DNA of 45,418 nt, taken from Myxococcales bacterium UBA1203 (lineage in GTDB: Bacteria > Myxococcota > Myxococcia > Myxococcales > UBA5297). The position numbers and the translations under genes were made by a program. Shown piece after piece: positions 35,071 through 42,701 of this stretch. Location: the NCBI GenBank assembly GCA_002309695.1, contig DBXV01000025.1:49751-95168 (forward strand), given 5' to 3'. How positions within the stretch are numbered: the stretch's first letter is position 1; every line of letters starts with the position of its first letter. Below the pieces are notes generated by a model. The model searched no databases and was not told the origin of the DNA. It saw only the letters and a program-made list of their open reading frames with translations.

Positions 35071-38000
35071 TCAGAAAAGGTCCTCATCTTCCTCTGGACT
35101 GTCCGGTTCCTCGTCGTCATCCCCCTCGGAATCCGCACCTGCCGCATTGGACGAAGCCGATGACGCCGCCGGTGCCGGAGCCGCCTTTTTCTGAGGTGCG
35201 GCTGCCGCCGGAGCGGCTTTTTTGGGAGGTGCCGACGAAGGAGACGCATTGGATGCGGTCTGCCGCATTCCTTCCATCGCGGCCTCCGAACCTTCCTCAC
35301 CCGCCGGGGCGTCAATAACCTTGGCGACAAAGGCATTGCCTTCCTGAGCGCCCGCCGCCGCTTCCACATCGGCCAGGTATTCCGTGACCTTGGGGAACAT
35401 GCTGGGCTTGTATTTATCGGCCAGAAGCCTCAGCGCCTCCCGGGCACAGTCATTATACATCGTCAGGTTCCGCGATTCCTGAACGGCCAGGAGGAAACCG
35501 TCGGCCGCCTTTTCTTCGAGAGGCATCGCCAGCTCGAACAGCTGGTCGCGATAGGCCTGCTTGAACTGCTCCTCGGCATCCGCCAGCTGGGCCTTGATAT
35601 TCTCGAAATCCGCCTGAGGGATGGCTTCCCGGTATTCCGCGGGCCATTTCTCCCATGGCTTATTCATCAGATGTTTGATGGGATTCAGCTGCTTGGGGAA
35701 GGGCATGTCCGGAACAGGCGCGCTGGTCAGCTGGTCCGAGAAATTTTTGTACAGCATGCCCAATTTATAGAGGGAGCAGATGGCGGGGTCGGCGACCTTC
35801 ATCTTGATGACCTCGGAATAGCGCTTCTCCGCGTTGAGCAGCGCCTTCTGCTTGGCCTCCATCACGCCCTTGAGCTTCTTGTCGTCATTGGGGAACGAAA
35901 TGCGCGCGTAAGCCTCAAATTCCGGCTCAATCGCCCAGTAACTGGCCCGCGCGACCGCCTCCTTGGCCTGAGTCCCCAGCTCATCCAGCTGCGCGGGCTT
36001 CAGCTTGGAGACAAAGTCGTTAATCAGCTTCAGTGTGCGCTCCACATCGGCCCGCTTCTGCATCTTCTCGTAAATTTTCAGAATCCGCAGCTCACCCTGG
36101 AGCACCTTGTCGGGATTGCGGCTGTTTTCACGGACATAATCATCCAGCCGCAGAATCGCCTTGCTCCACTGTCCTGTCTTCTGGAGCAAATCATTCATCG
36201 ACAGCGAAATGGCCTCCGCGTCCTTCCCAGAAGGCCAGAGCTCCAGATACAGCGCGCGGTTCTTCAGCGCTTCCCGATACTGCCCCAGCCCCTCACGGAA
36301 CACGCCCGCATTGAACAGGGCAATCTGCGCCTTGCTCTTCTCGTATTTGACACCTGGCGGGATGTTCACCTTCCCCTGCTGCTTCTGCGCGGGCGCGGCC
36401 TGCTTCGCGGGCTTCGCCTTGCTCCCTTTCTTGCCCTTCTTCCCCTTCGCGGCCTTGGGGGGCGGCTCGGGCGGCGGCTTCTCCTCGCTCCCCGCCTGAC
36501 TGGCATAGGCCAGCGCGTAGGCTTCGTAATTCTGGGCAGCTAGCTCAAAGTCGCCAATCATCTCATAGTTCTCACCATTGGCATACAAGCACTGCGGCAT
36601 GAACTTGGACTTGGGATAATTGGAAATCAGCCTGTTGCAGACCTCCAGCGACTTATCGATTTGCTTGCCCTTAAAGAAATCCACCGACGCGTTGAAAAGC
36701 GCCTGGTCCGCCAGGTCGCTCTTGGGAAATTCACCGACAAACGTCAGATATGTATTGGCCGCGCCGACGAAATCTTTTTTCTCTTCCAGCTGCATAATGA
36801 GCTTGAAAGAGCTCATCTCAATCATCTTCCGCAATTCATCCCTGAATTGTCCCTTGGCCAGGCGGGGCTCCGCGTAAAACTTCCGGGCCCATTCATTCAT
36901 TTTCGCCCAGTCCTCCTGCCGGTTGAGGACGTCGAGCATCAGGTTGGCGGAAAATTCGGCCAGATTTGATTCGGGATATTCCAGCGCAATGGCGCCGTAG
37001 ATTTGCGCCGCGCGGTCAAAATAATTGTACCGGTCGAAAATCTGGGCCGACTTATACATGACCTCCGTGCGCTGATTTCCTTTGGGAACATATTTAATAT
37101 AGCGCAGACAGGCTTCGAGCAGGAGCTGCTTAATCTTCGGAATGGGCAGCTGCTGTTTTCCCGGATTCTCGGGCAGCTTTTCCGTCTTCTCAAAGCGGGT
37201 CGCCACCACGTCATAAGCAAGAATGGCATTATACGTGGCGTTTTCCAGCCATCTGCCGGGCTTCTGGGGCTCCGGCTTATTGCCGTTCTCGTCAGGCTGC
37301 GGGTCAATTTTGGCAATGTCTATCAGCGCGACCTTGGAATACTCGGCAGCGGCCAGATCGAATTTGCTCAAATGGTCGTTGAGCAGTTCTGCGTAATAAA
37401 ACCGCATGTCGTAGGCCTTGGGCGAATCGGGGAAAATCGACAGATAATCCTGATAGACCTCCGCCGCGAGGAGGAATGTCCTGTCATCCCGGGTCTTTTT
37501 GGCCTCGTTGTGCCAGTTGACCGCCAGGTTCGACATGGTCCGCTCTGAAAGGTCCCGCGCCTTCTCAAATTCTTTTTTATCGTTTTCAGTCTTAATAACG
37601 CCGGCGCGCTCCACTTCCTGAGTGATTCGAACCAATTCGCGCACCTGCTCGCTGGTTTTCTTCTTGTCGCCCACCCGCATAATGCAGTCCACGATTCGGC
37701 CCTGGAAAAAGGGCGCCTCGGGAGAGAGCGGACGTTCTTTCAGCAGGACTTTATAAACAATGGTCGCCTCTTTGTCCTTGCCGTCGATGTAATAGAGATT
37801 GCCCAGCGCCTTGAGCATGTTCCACCAGTGCTCCGCGCCGCCCACTTTCTGAAATTCGCCCTTGGCCGAAAATGCGTCGCCGTAATTGCTGTATGAACGG
37901 ACGAAATCGTTTCTCGCCTCGCGGGCCAGTGAACTGGTCTTGGCGTCAGCTTTCCCCCCCTGAATGTCCCCCAAATAGACGACCTGCTTAAACATTTCGG

Positions 38001-38886
38001 CCGCGGAGGCGTGGTCGCCCATGTTGAAGAAGCACCACCCCTGCAAATAGAGCGCGTAGCCATAAATCTGGCTCTCGGTGAATTTGGCGGCATCCTGAAA
38101 CGCCAGCAGCGCCTTGGGCAGATAGCTGGGATTCTGGGACGCATTGTTGAAATAGTATTGACCAATGGCGATGTGGACGTCCGGCAGGAATTTGGATTCT
38201 TTGTGGTCCTTAATCAGCTTCTTATAGACGGTGACGGCGTTCTTCTCCTGCCCGGCGTCGCTCATCGTCTTGCCCAGATAGAACAGGACCTCGTCCATTC
38301 GCGCATACTTGGGATACTTGCGGATGATGGTGCTGTACTGGTCGATGGCCAGCTTCTGAAAATGGGCCATTCTGTCCAGGCTCTGCTTCTTGGCCTTCTC
38401 CGCCTCGGCCACGGCCCTCGTGTCATTGGCGGCACGCGCCCGGAAAATGTCGTCGTCGCGCCGGTTGGCCTCGAAGAAAAATGCCTTGGACTCTTCCCAG
38501 TAGAGTTCCGCCAGACGGAAGGTCAGATCCGGCGCCTCGGCAGCACTGGGCCCCAGGTCAATAATTTTCTGCAGAGACTCAATCTGTTCCCTGCGCTTGG
38601 ACGCCACCTGGAGCTCCACGCCCAGCGCGTAATCGTCATACTTGAGCGCCGGAATATCCTTGGCCTTCTCTTCCTTGCGCCGCGTGATGTCTCCGGCCAG
38701 GCCCTTGTCGGGCGTCTGGGAGGCGCGCTTGCCCTCCAGCTCACCGCCCTTCCCCTGGGGCTTCTTCCCCTGTTTTTTGGAAGCCCCCTGTTTGGCAGAG
38801 GGGGCGGCATCAGCCGGCGAACCGGGCAAGGCAAGCGTCAGCAGCAAGGTCATCGAAGAGGCAAGGCCCATCTGAAACAGCCGCAT
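35071..38886 (-). CDS. gltD: Large exported TPR protein, GltD (AgmU)-like
   Basis: ATG 38886 (MRLFQMGLASSM) is preferred: GGATGG lies 5 nt upstream, whereas the ATG at 38895 touches AAGG. The 1271-residue product has a signal peptide ending near ADA-AP. A Lys/Gly-rich stretch follows, then a long array of TPR-like helices, for example LGKTMSDAGQEKNAVTVYKK, IGQYYFNNASQNPSYLPKAL, LADQALFNASVDFFKGKQID and AQNYEAYALAYASQAGS. A Lys-rich low-complexity loop (KAAKGKKGKKGSKAKPAKQA, about residue 815-835) interrupts the array. The C terminus is Ala-rich, then acidic (DDDEEPDSPEEDEDLF). Myxococcus GltD/AgmU is a large periplasmic TPR protein at the head of the same gene order; it is thought to bind the other Glt parts. 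No other motility gene is in the window. Confidence 0.78.
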   Translation of the reverse strand: MRLFQMGLASSMTLLLTLALPGSPADAAPSAKQGASKKQGKKPQGKGGELEGKRASQTPDKGLAGDITRRKEEKAKDIPALKYDDYALGVELQVASKRREQIESLQKIIDLGPSAAEAPDLTFRLAELYWEESKAFFFEANRRDDDIFRARAANDTRAVAEAEKAKKQSLDRMAHFQKLAIDQYSTIIRKYPKYARMDEVLFYLGKTMSDAGQEKNAVTVYKKLIKDHKESKFLPDVHIAIGQYYFNNASQNPSYLPKALLAFQDAAKFTESQIYGYALYLQGWCFFNMGDHASAAEMFKQVVYLGDIQGGKADAKTSSLAREARNDFVRSYSNYGDAFSAKGEFQKVGGAEHWWNMLKALGNLYYIDGKDKEATIVYKVLLKERPLSPEAPFFQGRIVDCIMRVGDKKKTSEQVRELVRITQEVERAGVIKTENDKKEFEKARDLSERTMSNLAVNWHNEAKKTRDDRTFLLAAEVYQDYLSIFPDSPKAYDMRFYYAELLNDHLSKFDLAAAEYSKVALIDIAKIDPQPDENGNKPEPQKPGRWLENATYNAILAYDVVATRFEKTEKLPENPGKQQLPIPKIKQLLLEACLRYIKYVPKGNQRTEVMYKSAQIFDRYNYFDRAAQIYGAIALEYPESNLAEFSANLMLDVLNRQEDWAKMNEWARKFYAEPRLAKGQFRDELRKMIEMSSFKLIMQLEEKKDFVGAANTYLTFVGEFPKSDLADQALFNASVDFFKGKQIDKSLEVCNRLISNYPKSKFMPQCLYANGENYEMIGDFELAAQNYEAYALAYASQAGSEEKPPPEPPPKAAKGKKGKKGSKAKPAKQAAPAQKQQGKVNIPPGVKYEKSKAQIALFNAGVFREGLGQYREALKNRALYLELWPSGKDAEAISLSMNDLLQKTGQWSKAILRLDDYVRENSRNPDKVLQGELRILKIYEKMQKRADVERTLKLINDFVSKLKPAQLDELGTQAKEAVARASYWAIEPEFEAYARISFPNDDKKLKGVMEAKQKALLNAEKRYSEVIKMKVADPAICSLYKLGMLYKNFSDQLTSAPVPDMPFPKQLNPIKHLMNKPWEKWPAEYREAIPQADFENIKAQLADAEEQFKQAYRDQLFELAMPLEEKAADGFLLAVQESRNLTMYNDCAREALRLLADKYKPSMFPKVTEYLADVEAAAGAQEGNAFVAKVIDAPAGEEGSEAAMEGMRQTASNASPSSAPPKKAAPAAAAPQKKAAPAPAASSASSNAAGADSEGDDDEEPDSPEEDEDLF

Positions 38887-38932
38887 CTTTTCCATCCTTC
38901 GCGAAAGTAGGTTGGGGCGAAAAAAGCCGGTC

Positions 38933-38961
38933 CTTTTGGAGCAGATGGCGTCAGAGGTCAA
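38933..38961 (-). promoter_or_regulatory. Possible promoter of the gltD-like gene
   Basis: TTGACC (38961-38956) and CAAAAG (38938-38933) are 17 bp apart on the minus strand, about 47 bp before the chosen start. The -10 box lacks the initial T, so this is tentative. Confidence 0.35.
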
Positions 38962-39070
38962 ATTCCGCGCGGCAGGCCCTGCGGCCCCGCGTTGAAGGCG
39001 CCGCCCGGCCTTCATCGCGTTCTCAGCCGGAGCAGAAATTCGCGCTCAATTCAAAGCCATGCCGCCGGGA

Positions 39071-39108
39071 AAACGAATGATTTTGCTCCATACACGAATC
39101 ATCCGTTT
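39071..39108 (-). repeat. 12-bp inverted repeat upstream of gltD-like gene
   Basis: AAACGAATGATT (39071-39082) and AATCATCCGTTT (39097-39108) pair over 12 positions. The single mismatch is a G-U pair in minus-strand RNA but an A-C mismatch in plus-strand RNA, so folding is expected on the strand that leads to gltD. No T run follows. It may be a 5'-UTR structure or a protein-binding site. Confidence 0.5.
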
Positions 39109-39128
39109 CTGATTTTGGGGGGACGCCC

Positions 39129-39173
39129 AAAAAAATCCGCGTTCATTCCCCCAAAAAATATGAACGCGTTTTT
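39129..39173. terminator. Bidirectional terminator-like hairpin
   Basis: CGCGTTCAT (39138-39146) and ATGAACGCG (39160-39168) form a perfect 9-bp stem, with TTTTT behind it on the plus strand and GATTTTTTT on the minus strand. A second short hairpin, GCTGAAA/TTTCAGC, lies at 39192-39210. Together with the terminator at 39238-39274 this makes a stack between the small basic protein gene and the gltD-like gene. Confidence 0.7.
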
Positions 39174-39237
39174 CCGTGCAGCAGCGCAGCAGCTGAAAAA
39201 ATCTTTCAGCGCGCCGGGCCCGGAACAATTCACACAA

Positions 39238-39274
39238 TAAAAAAGGAGCCGGGCATTTTATCCCGGCTCCTTTG
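39238..39274 (-). terminator. Rho-independent terminator of the small basic protein gene
   Basis: Minus-strand arms AGGAGCCGGG and CCCGGCTCCT close a loop of eight bases and are followed by TTTTTATTG. It lies 26 bp after the stop codon. Confidence 0.93.
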
Positions 39275-39299
39275 TTCTGCATTGACGTCAGATGATTTC

Positions 39300-39725
39300 T
39301 CAGACGGTCGGTGCAGCAGGCATAGCCACGGGCTCAGCGGCCGGAGCGGCTGCCGGAACATCAGCAGCGGCGGCATAGACCTTATCAGCGGGGCGATCGA
39401 CAACCTTGCCGTCGCCAATGCGCTGCACTTTGAGCATGCCCTTCGCGACATCAATGTTGATGACCTTGGCATTGAAGGCACCGCGGCCCTGCTTGTAGCT
39501 CACAACCTGGTCGATCTTGTACTGAACGACGGCGGCCAGAGCTGCATCAGAAATGACGGCTTTGACGGCGCGGCGGGGTCTGTCAGCCTTGGCAGCCTTG
39601 GGGGCCGAAGCGGCAGGAACCTTCTGAGCCAGTTTCTCCATCATGTCCTTGTATTGTTTGAGCTGGCTCTCCACTTCATCTTTGATCATCGCTTTGAGCA
39701 GCTCATCCATGCTTCCCTTTGTCAT
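39300..39725 (-). CDS. Small protein of unknown function with basic linker and SH3-like C-terminal domain
   Basis: The start at 39725 is chosen for the AAGGA about 8-10 nt upstream; an in-frame ATG at 39797 would start only about 8 nt after the predicted transcription start. The 141-residue product has three parts: a helical N-terminal segment (MDELLKAMIKDEVESQLKQY), a basic Ala/Lys/Arg/Pro linker (APKAAKADRPRRAVKAVISD), and a beta-strand module (VVSYKQGRGAFNAKVINIDV, then GMLKVQRIGDGKVVDRPADK) with the turn pattern of a small SH3/Tudor/KOW-like barrel. The end is Ala/Pro-rich. There is no signal peptide. Basic linker plus barrel suggests binding to nucleic acid. The strong promoter, AT-rich upstream DNA and stacked terminators suggest high expression. 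No family was recognised. Confidence 0.75.
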   Translation of the reverse strand: MTKGSMDELLKAMIKDEVESQLKQYKDMMEKLAQKVPAASAPKAAKADRPRRAVKAVISDAALAAVVQYKIDQVVSYKQGRGAFNAKVINIDVAKGMLKVQRIGDGKVVDRPADKVYAAAADVPAAAPAAEPVAMPAAPTV

Positions 39726-39811
39726 TTTGAAATTCCTTTCCATCCTATTGTTCGGGTGATGTCTGAAAAATCCATGAATCAATGAATTATTTGTCATCGA
39801 TTCGGGCGGGG

Positions 39812-39840
39812 CCTTTAGGCCCGGCAGTTTTCGTGTTCAA
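39812..39840 (-). promoter_or_regulatory. Strong promoter of the small basic protein gene, with AT-rich upstream element
   Basis: On the minus strand TTGAAC (39840-39835) and TAAAGG (39817-39812) are 17 bp apart, the same -10 as tRNA-Leu. Directly upstream lie A/T tracts at 39841-39870 suited to the alpha-subunit UP element. The predicted leader before ATG 39725 is about 80 nt. Confidence 0.7.
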
Positions 39841-40367
39841 TAAGAAAAAATGTTTTTTCTGATTATTTTTTTGCCATTTCGCGCCGGTGCCGGTGCCTGT
39901 TGAAAATTCATAAAAAATTTAGCTTTTTCAATAGGTTATATATCTTTTCAACAGACCATCCGATCCCGGGTTTCGCCCCCAAAACGCACTTTCCCGGGCA
40001 CCAATCAGATTTTTTGCGGCCGCGCGGTGCCGGCATTGCCGGGCAATTTTGAAAATCACGCGGACATTTTCCCGGAATTTTCCGCTGTGAGCAAACGCGG
40101 TGAAAGCGGCTTTTTTTCCTGAAAGCCAATTCTGCAATACCGCTGCGAATCGGCGAATCATGCCGCTTCAACATAATTTTTACCTCGGGCATCAAAAAAA
40201 CGCGGCGGCTGTTCAGTCGAAAACGATTCACTCCATTTGTCCGTCCATTGCGCATCCCCCGCACATCAATAGCGCCGCCCGAAATGTCCCGCGCATTCCG
40301 CGCATTAAGTGCATTCCGCCCTGCCATTTTTATCCGCGCGGGCTCTCGTTTCTTTCGTGCGCGGCAT
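39841..40367. other. Gene-free, AT-richer region
   Basis: No convincing gene is present between the promoter of the small basic protein and the helD terminator. The first 120 bp are very AT-rich (TTAGCTTTTTCAATAGG, TTATATATCTTTTCAAC) in an otherwise GC-rich window. Three consecutive 9-bp imperfect repeats of GCGCATTCC occur at 40291-40317. A weak 5-bp hairpin followed by seven T on the plus strand (40082-40117) could end a short plus-strand RNA. A 200-codon minus-strand open frame across the region has no recognisable features. Confidence 0.5.
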
Positions 40368-40405
40368 AAAAAAACGGCCCTTCCGCAGAGGGAAGAGCCG
40401 TTTTC
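40368..40405 (-). terminator. Rho-independent terminator of helD
   Basis: Minus-strand arms AACGGCTCTTCC and GGAAGGGCCGTT are followed by TTTTTTATG. It lies about 50 bp after the helD stop. Eleven or more T at 40414-40425 on the plus strand lie between the two. Confidence 0.9.
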
Positions 40406-40455
40406 TTTGAGTCGTTTTTTTTTTTGTGCTGAAACGAATTTCGTAGGGCGACTTG

Positions 40456-42558
40456 TCAGGCTTCCGGGCGGGGCAGCAGCGGCGAAGGGGCACCGGGCGA
40501 AACGACCCACAGCTGATAGGAGGCGCGGGAGAGCGCCACGTGCAGGAGCCGGCGCGCTTCGTCCGTCAGCGGATAGCTGGCCGCCGAGGCATCCGGAACA
40601 ATGACGTAGTCAAATTCCAAACCTTTCACGGAATTCACGTCGGTCACGTCAATGCCGGGCGTGAAGCTGAAATCGCCATTGTCAACCAGCCGCACGCGGG
40701 GGACCTCATCGCAAAGTCCGAAGAAGCCCTGAGCGGCCTCCGGCGTCCTCAAAACGACGCCGATGGAGGCATTGGGCTCGCGCTCGGCCAGGTCGCGCAG
40801 CGCATCGACCAGAAAGAGATTGGCCTGCGCCTCGTCCGGGAAAGCAAAACGTCCAACGGGCAGACCCTCGCGGCCGGCACTGGCAGCCTCCGCAGGCGCC
40901 AGGGGCCCAAGAACAGCCCGGGCCAGCTCCGCGATAGGCTTCGGACAGCGGTAAGACACCTGAAGCCGGCAGCGCGCGGCGCCGCTCGCCCCCAGAGCCT
41001 CCAGGGCCTCTTCCCAGCCGGCGAAACTGGAAAACGTCTGCTGCGCATCGTCGCCCGCCAGAGTCACGCTGCGGTCGCGCAGTGTCTTTCCCATGACGAA
41101 CAGCTCGGTCAGCGAAATGTCTTCGGCCTCGTCGATGACCAGATGCGTCAGCTTGTCGCCCTGAATGTCGCAGCGCAGAGCCCGCATCATCAGGAAGATG
41201 GGCAGATCCTCGATGTCCACAGAACCGGCGAGTTCGGAAGCCGGGTCGTCGCCCATGCCCTTGCCGTCCAGCGTCTGAACTTCGGCGTCCTCGCCCGCGA
41301 TGCCCGCCTCGGCCAGCGTCACCACCTGCTTCATCGTGTGCTGCACCGTCGCCTCGATGGCAGTGGTCGGCAGCGTTCCGCCCGCACGGTCCACCACAGC
41401 CTGCAAAAAGCCGCGGTCCGTCAGGTATTCGGCCAGCTCACGCCGCAGCTCGCGGAAATTAATCGTGCCCTCGTCGGGCAGACGCCCGCGCAGCTCGTAA
41501 TAGAAGGCGGGATGGCGCTTGAGGCTTGTCACCAGAGGCGGCGCGTCGTCGCAAATCTTGGGCAAAGGCGTGGAGAAAACTTTCTGGAAGCGCAGCTGTG
41601 CCCATCCGTCGAGCGTCTGCACCTGCACGGAACCCAGCTGAAGCGGCTCCAGAAGGCGGTGGGACAGCTTGGCGAGGCCCGGCTCCGGAACAATCACCTG
41701 CATCCTGTGCGGCGGGAAGCGCTCCGGATTCTCGAAATTGAGCGACGCCAGCCGGTGCAGGGCGACGGTCGTTTTGCCGCTGCCTGCGCTGCCCAGCACC
41801 AGAAGCGGCGTGTTGGGGCTGGAAGTCATGGCCTCGAACTGCTCCCTGTCGAGGAGAGCGGACACATCCTCATGCCGCGACTGATCGGTCATCAGGCTGC
41901 CGACGCCCAGACTCCCGGCCCGCGTCGCCGTTCCCGAACCGCCGCCCAGAGAGGCGCCGATGGCCCCCTGATGACACAGCCATGCGCCGTCGTGGCCGCG
42001 CACCAGCGAAAAATCCGGCGTCGTGATGCGGTTCAGCTCGCCCTTGTAAATGACGACGATGCGCCGGGCGGCCACCACGCCTTCGGCCAGGCGGCCGGGC
42101 AGCTGCTCCTCGAAGTCGTCCCCCTCCCGGTATCGATAAAAAATCCGCGCGATGGGGGCGTAGCGCCAATCGACCACGCGAACGCCGGCAGCGCTCTCAA
42201 AGAAGCTGGCGCGCCCGAGGCAGTAGTCCGTCAGCCTGCCGTTCTCATCCAGCCGCAGGTGGGCAAAATAGGGCGTGTTCCTGTCGGGAAGCGGCGCGTC
42301 GTCCTTCCGGTCCAGCAGCGCCTGAATGACGTTCATCTCCTGAAGAAGCGTCGGCAGATCGAAGGTGGTGGCGGAGACGGCCAGGTCTCTCAGCTCGATG
42401 AGCCGCGCCCTCAGCGCCTCCGGGTCCCGGCGGGCCCGCTCCCTCTGACGAATGGCCAGCTGCCGGTTCAGCGTCTTCTTCACGCGCAGCAGCAGTGCTT
42501 CCTCTTCCTCAAGAATTTTCCGCGCCTCTTCAGGCAGCTGCGTTTGTTCAGAACTCAC
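40456..42558 (-). CDS. helD: HelD/HelR-like superfamily 1 ATPase (RNA polymerase recycling)
   Basis: A GTG at 42558 with AGGA 6-8 nt upstream is preferred over TTG 42573. The 700-residue protein starts with a charged helical arm (EEARKILEEEEALLLRVKKT), as HelD proteins do before reaching into the polymerase channel. The HelD marker VVDWRYAPIARIFYRYREGD follows. SF1 helicase motifs are present: Walker A VLGSAGSGKTTVALH (about residue 245), Walker B LVIDEAEDISLTEL, VTLAGDDAQQTF (motif III), GLEFDYVIVPD (motif V) and RLLHVALSRASYQLWVVS (motif VI). HelD proteins use ATP to pull stalled RNA polymerase off DNA and are best known from Gram-positives; in Gram-negatives similar genes are often called UvrD-like. 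It is monocistronic. Confidence 0.82.
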   Translation of the reverse strand: MSSEQTQLPEEARKILEEEEALLLRVKKTLNRQLAIRQRERARRDPEALRARLIELRDLAVSATTFDLPTLLQEMNVIQALLDRKDDAPLPDRNTPYFAHLRLDENGRLTDYCLGRASFFESAAGVRVVDWRYAPIARIFYRYREGDDFEEQLPGRLAEGVVAARRIVVIYKGELNRITTPDFSLVRGHDGAWLCHQGAIGASLGGGSGTATRAGSLGVGSLMTDQSRHEDVSALLDREQFEAMTSSPNTPLLVLGSAGSGKTTVALHRLASLNFENPERFPPHRMQVIVPEPGLAKLSHRLLEPLQLGSVQVQTLDGWAQLRFQKVFSTPLPKICDDAPPLVTSLKRHPAFYYELRGRLPDEGTINFRELRRELAEYLTDRGFLQAVVDRAGGTLPTTAIEATVQHTMKQVVTLAEAGIAGEDAEVQTLDGKGMGDDPASELAGSVDIEDLPIFLMMRALRCDIQGDKLTHLVIDEAEDISLTELFVMGKTLRDRSVTLAGDDAQQTFSSFAGWEEALEALGASGAARCRLQVSYRCPKPIAELARAVLGPLAPAEAASAGREGLPVGRFAFPDEAQANLFLVDALRDLAEREPNASIGVVLRTPEAAQGFFGLCDEVPRVRLVDNGDFSFTPGIDVTDVNSVKGLEFDYVIVPDASAASYPLTDEARRLLHVALSRASYQLWVVSPGAPSPLLPRPEA

Positions 42559-42625
42559 GTTCCTGACTCCCAATACAGATGACTCGGGGGAGGGACGGTC
42601 CCAAGAGAGACTCTGGCCCTCCCCC

Positions 42626-42663
42626 GAAAAAAAAAGGGCGGGCGCCTTATTTCAGCGCCCGCC
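42626..42663 (-). terminator. Rho-independent terminator of the duplicated-domain lipoprotein gene
   Basis: Minus-strand arms GGCGGGCGC and GCGCCCGCC enclose a short loop and are followed by CTTTTTTTTTT. It lies about 40 bp after the lipoprotein stop and 70 bp before the helD start. Confidence 0.93.
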
Positions 42664-42701
42664 GTGAATCCACCGGAATCTGCCTCTTCGCCGGCGGTCG
42701 T

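Noticed and set aside
39908..40510. 200-codon minus-strand frame in the AT-rich interval
   Set aside because: It runs through the helD terminator, has no ribosome-binding site or recognisable motif, and irregular composition.
40453..42582. 709-codon plus-strand frame fully antisense to helD
   Set aside because: The minus-strand frame has all SF1 helicase motifs; the plus-strand translation has none and is a GC-bias artefact.
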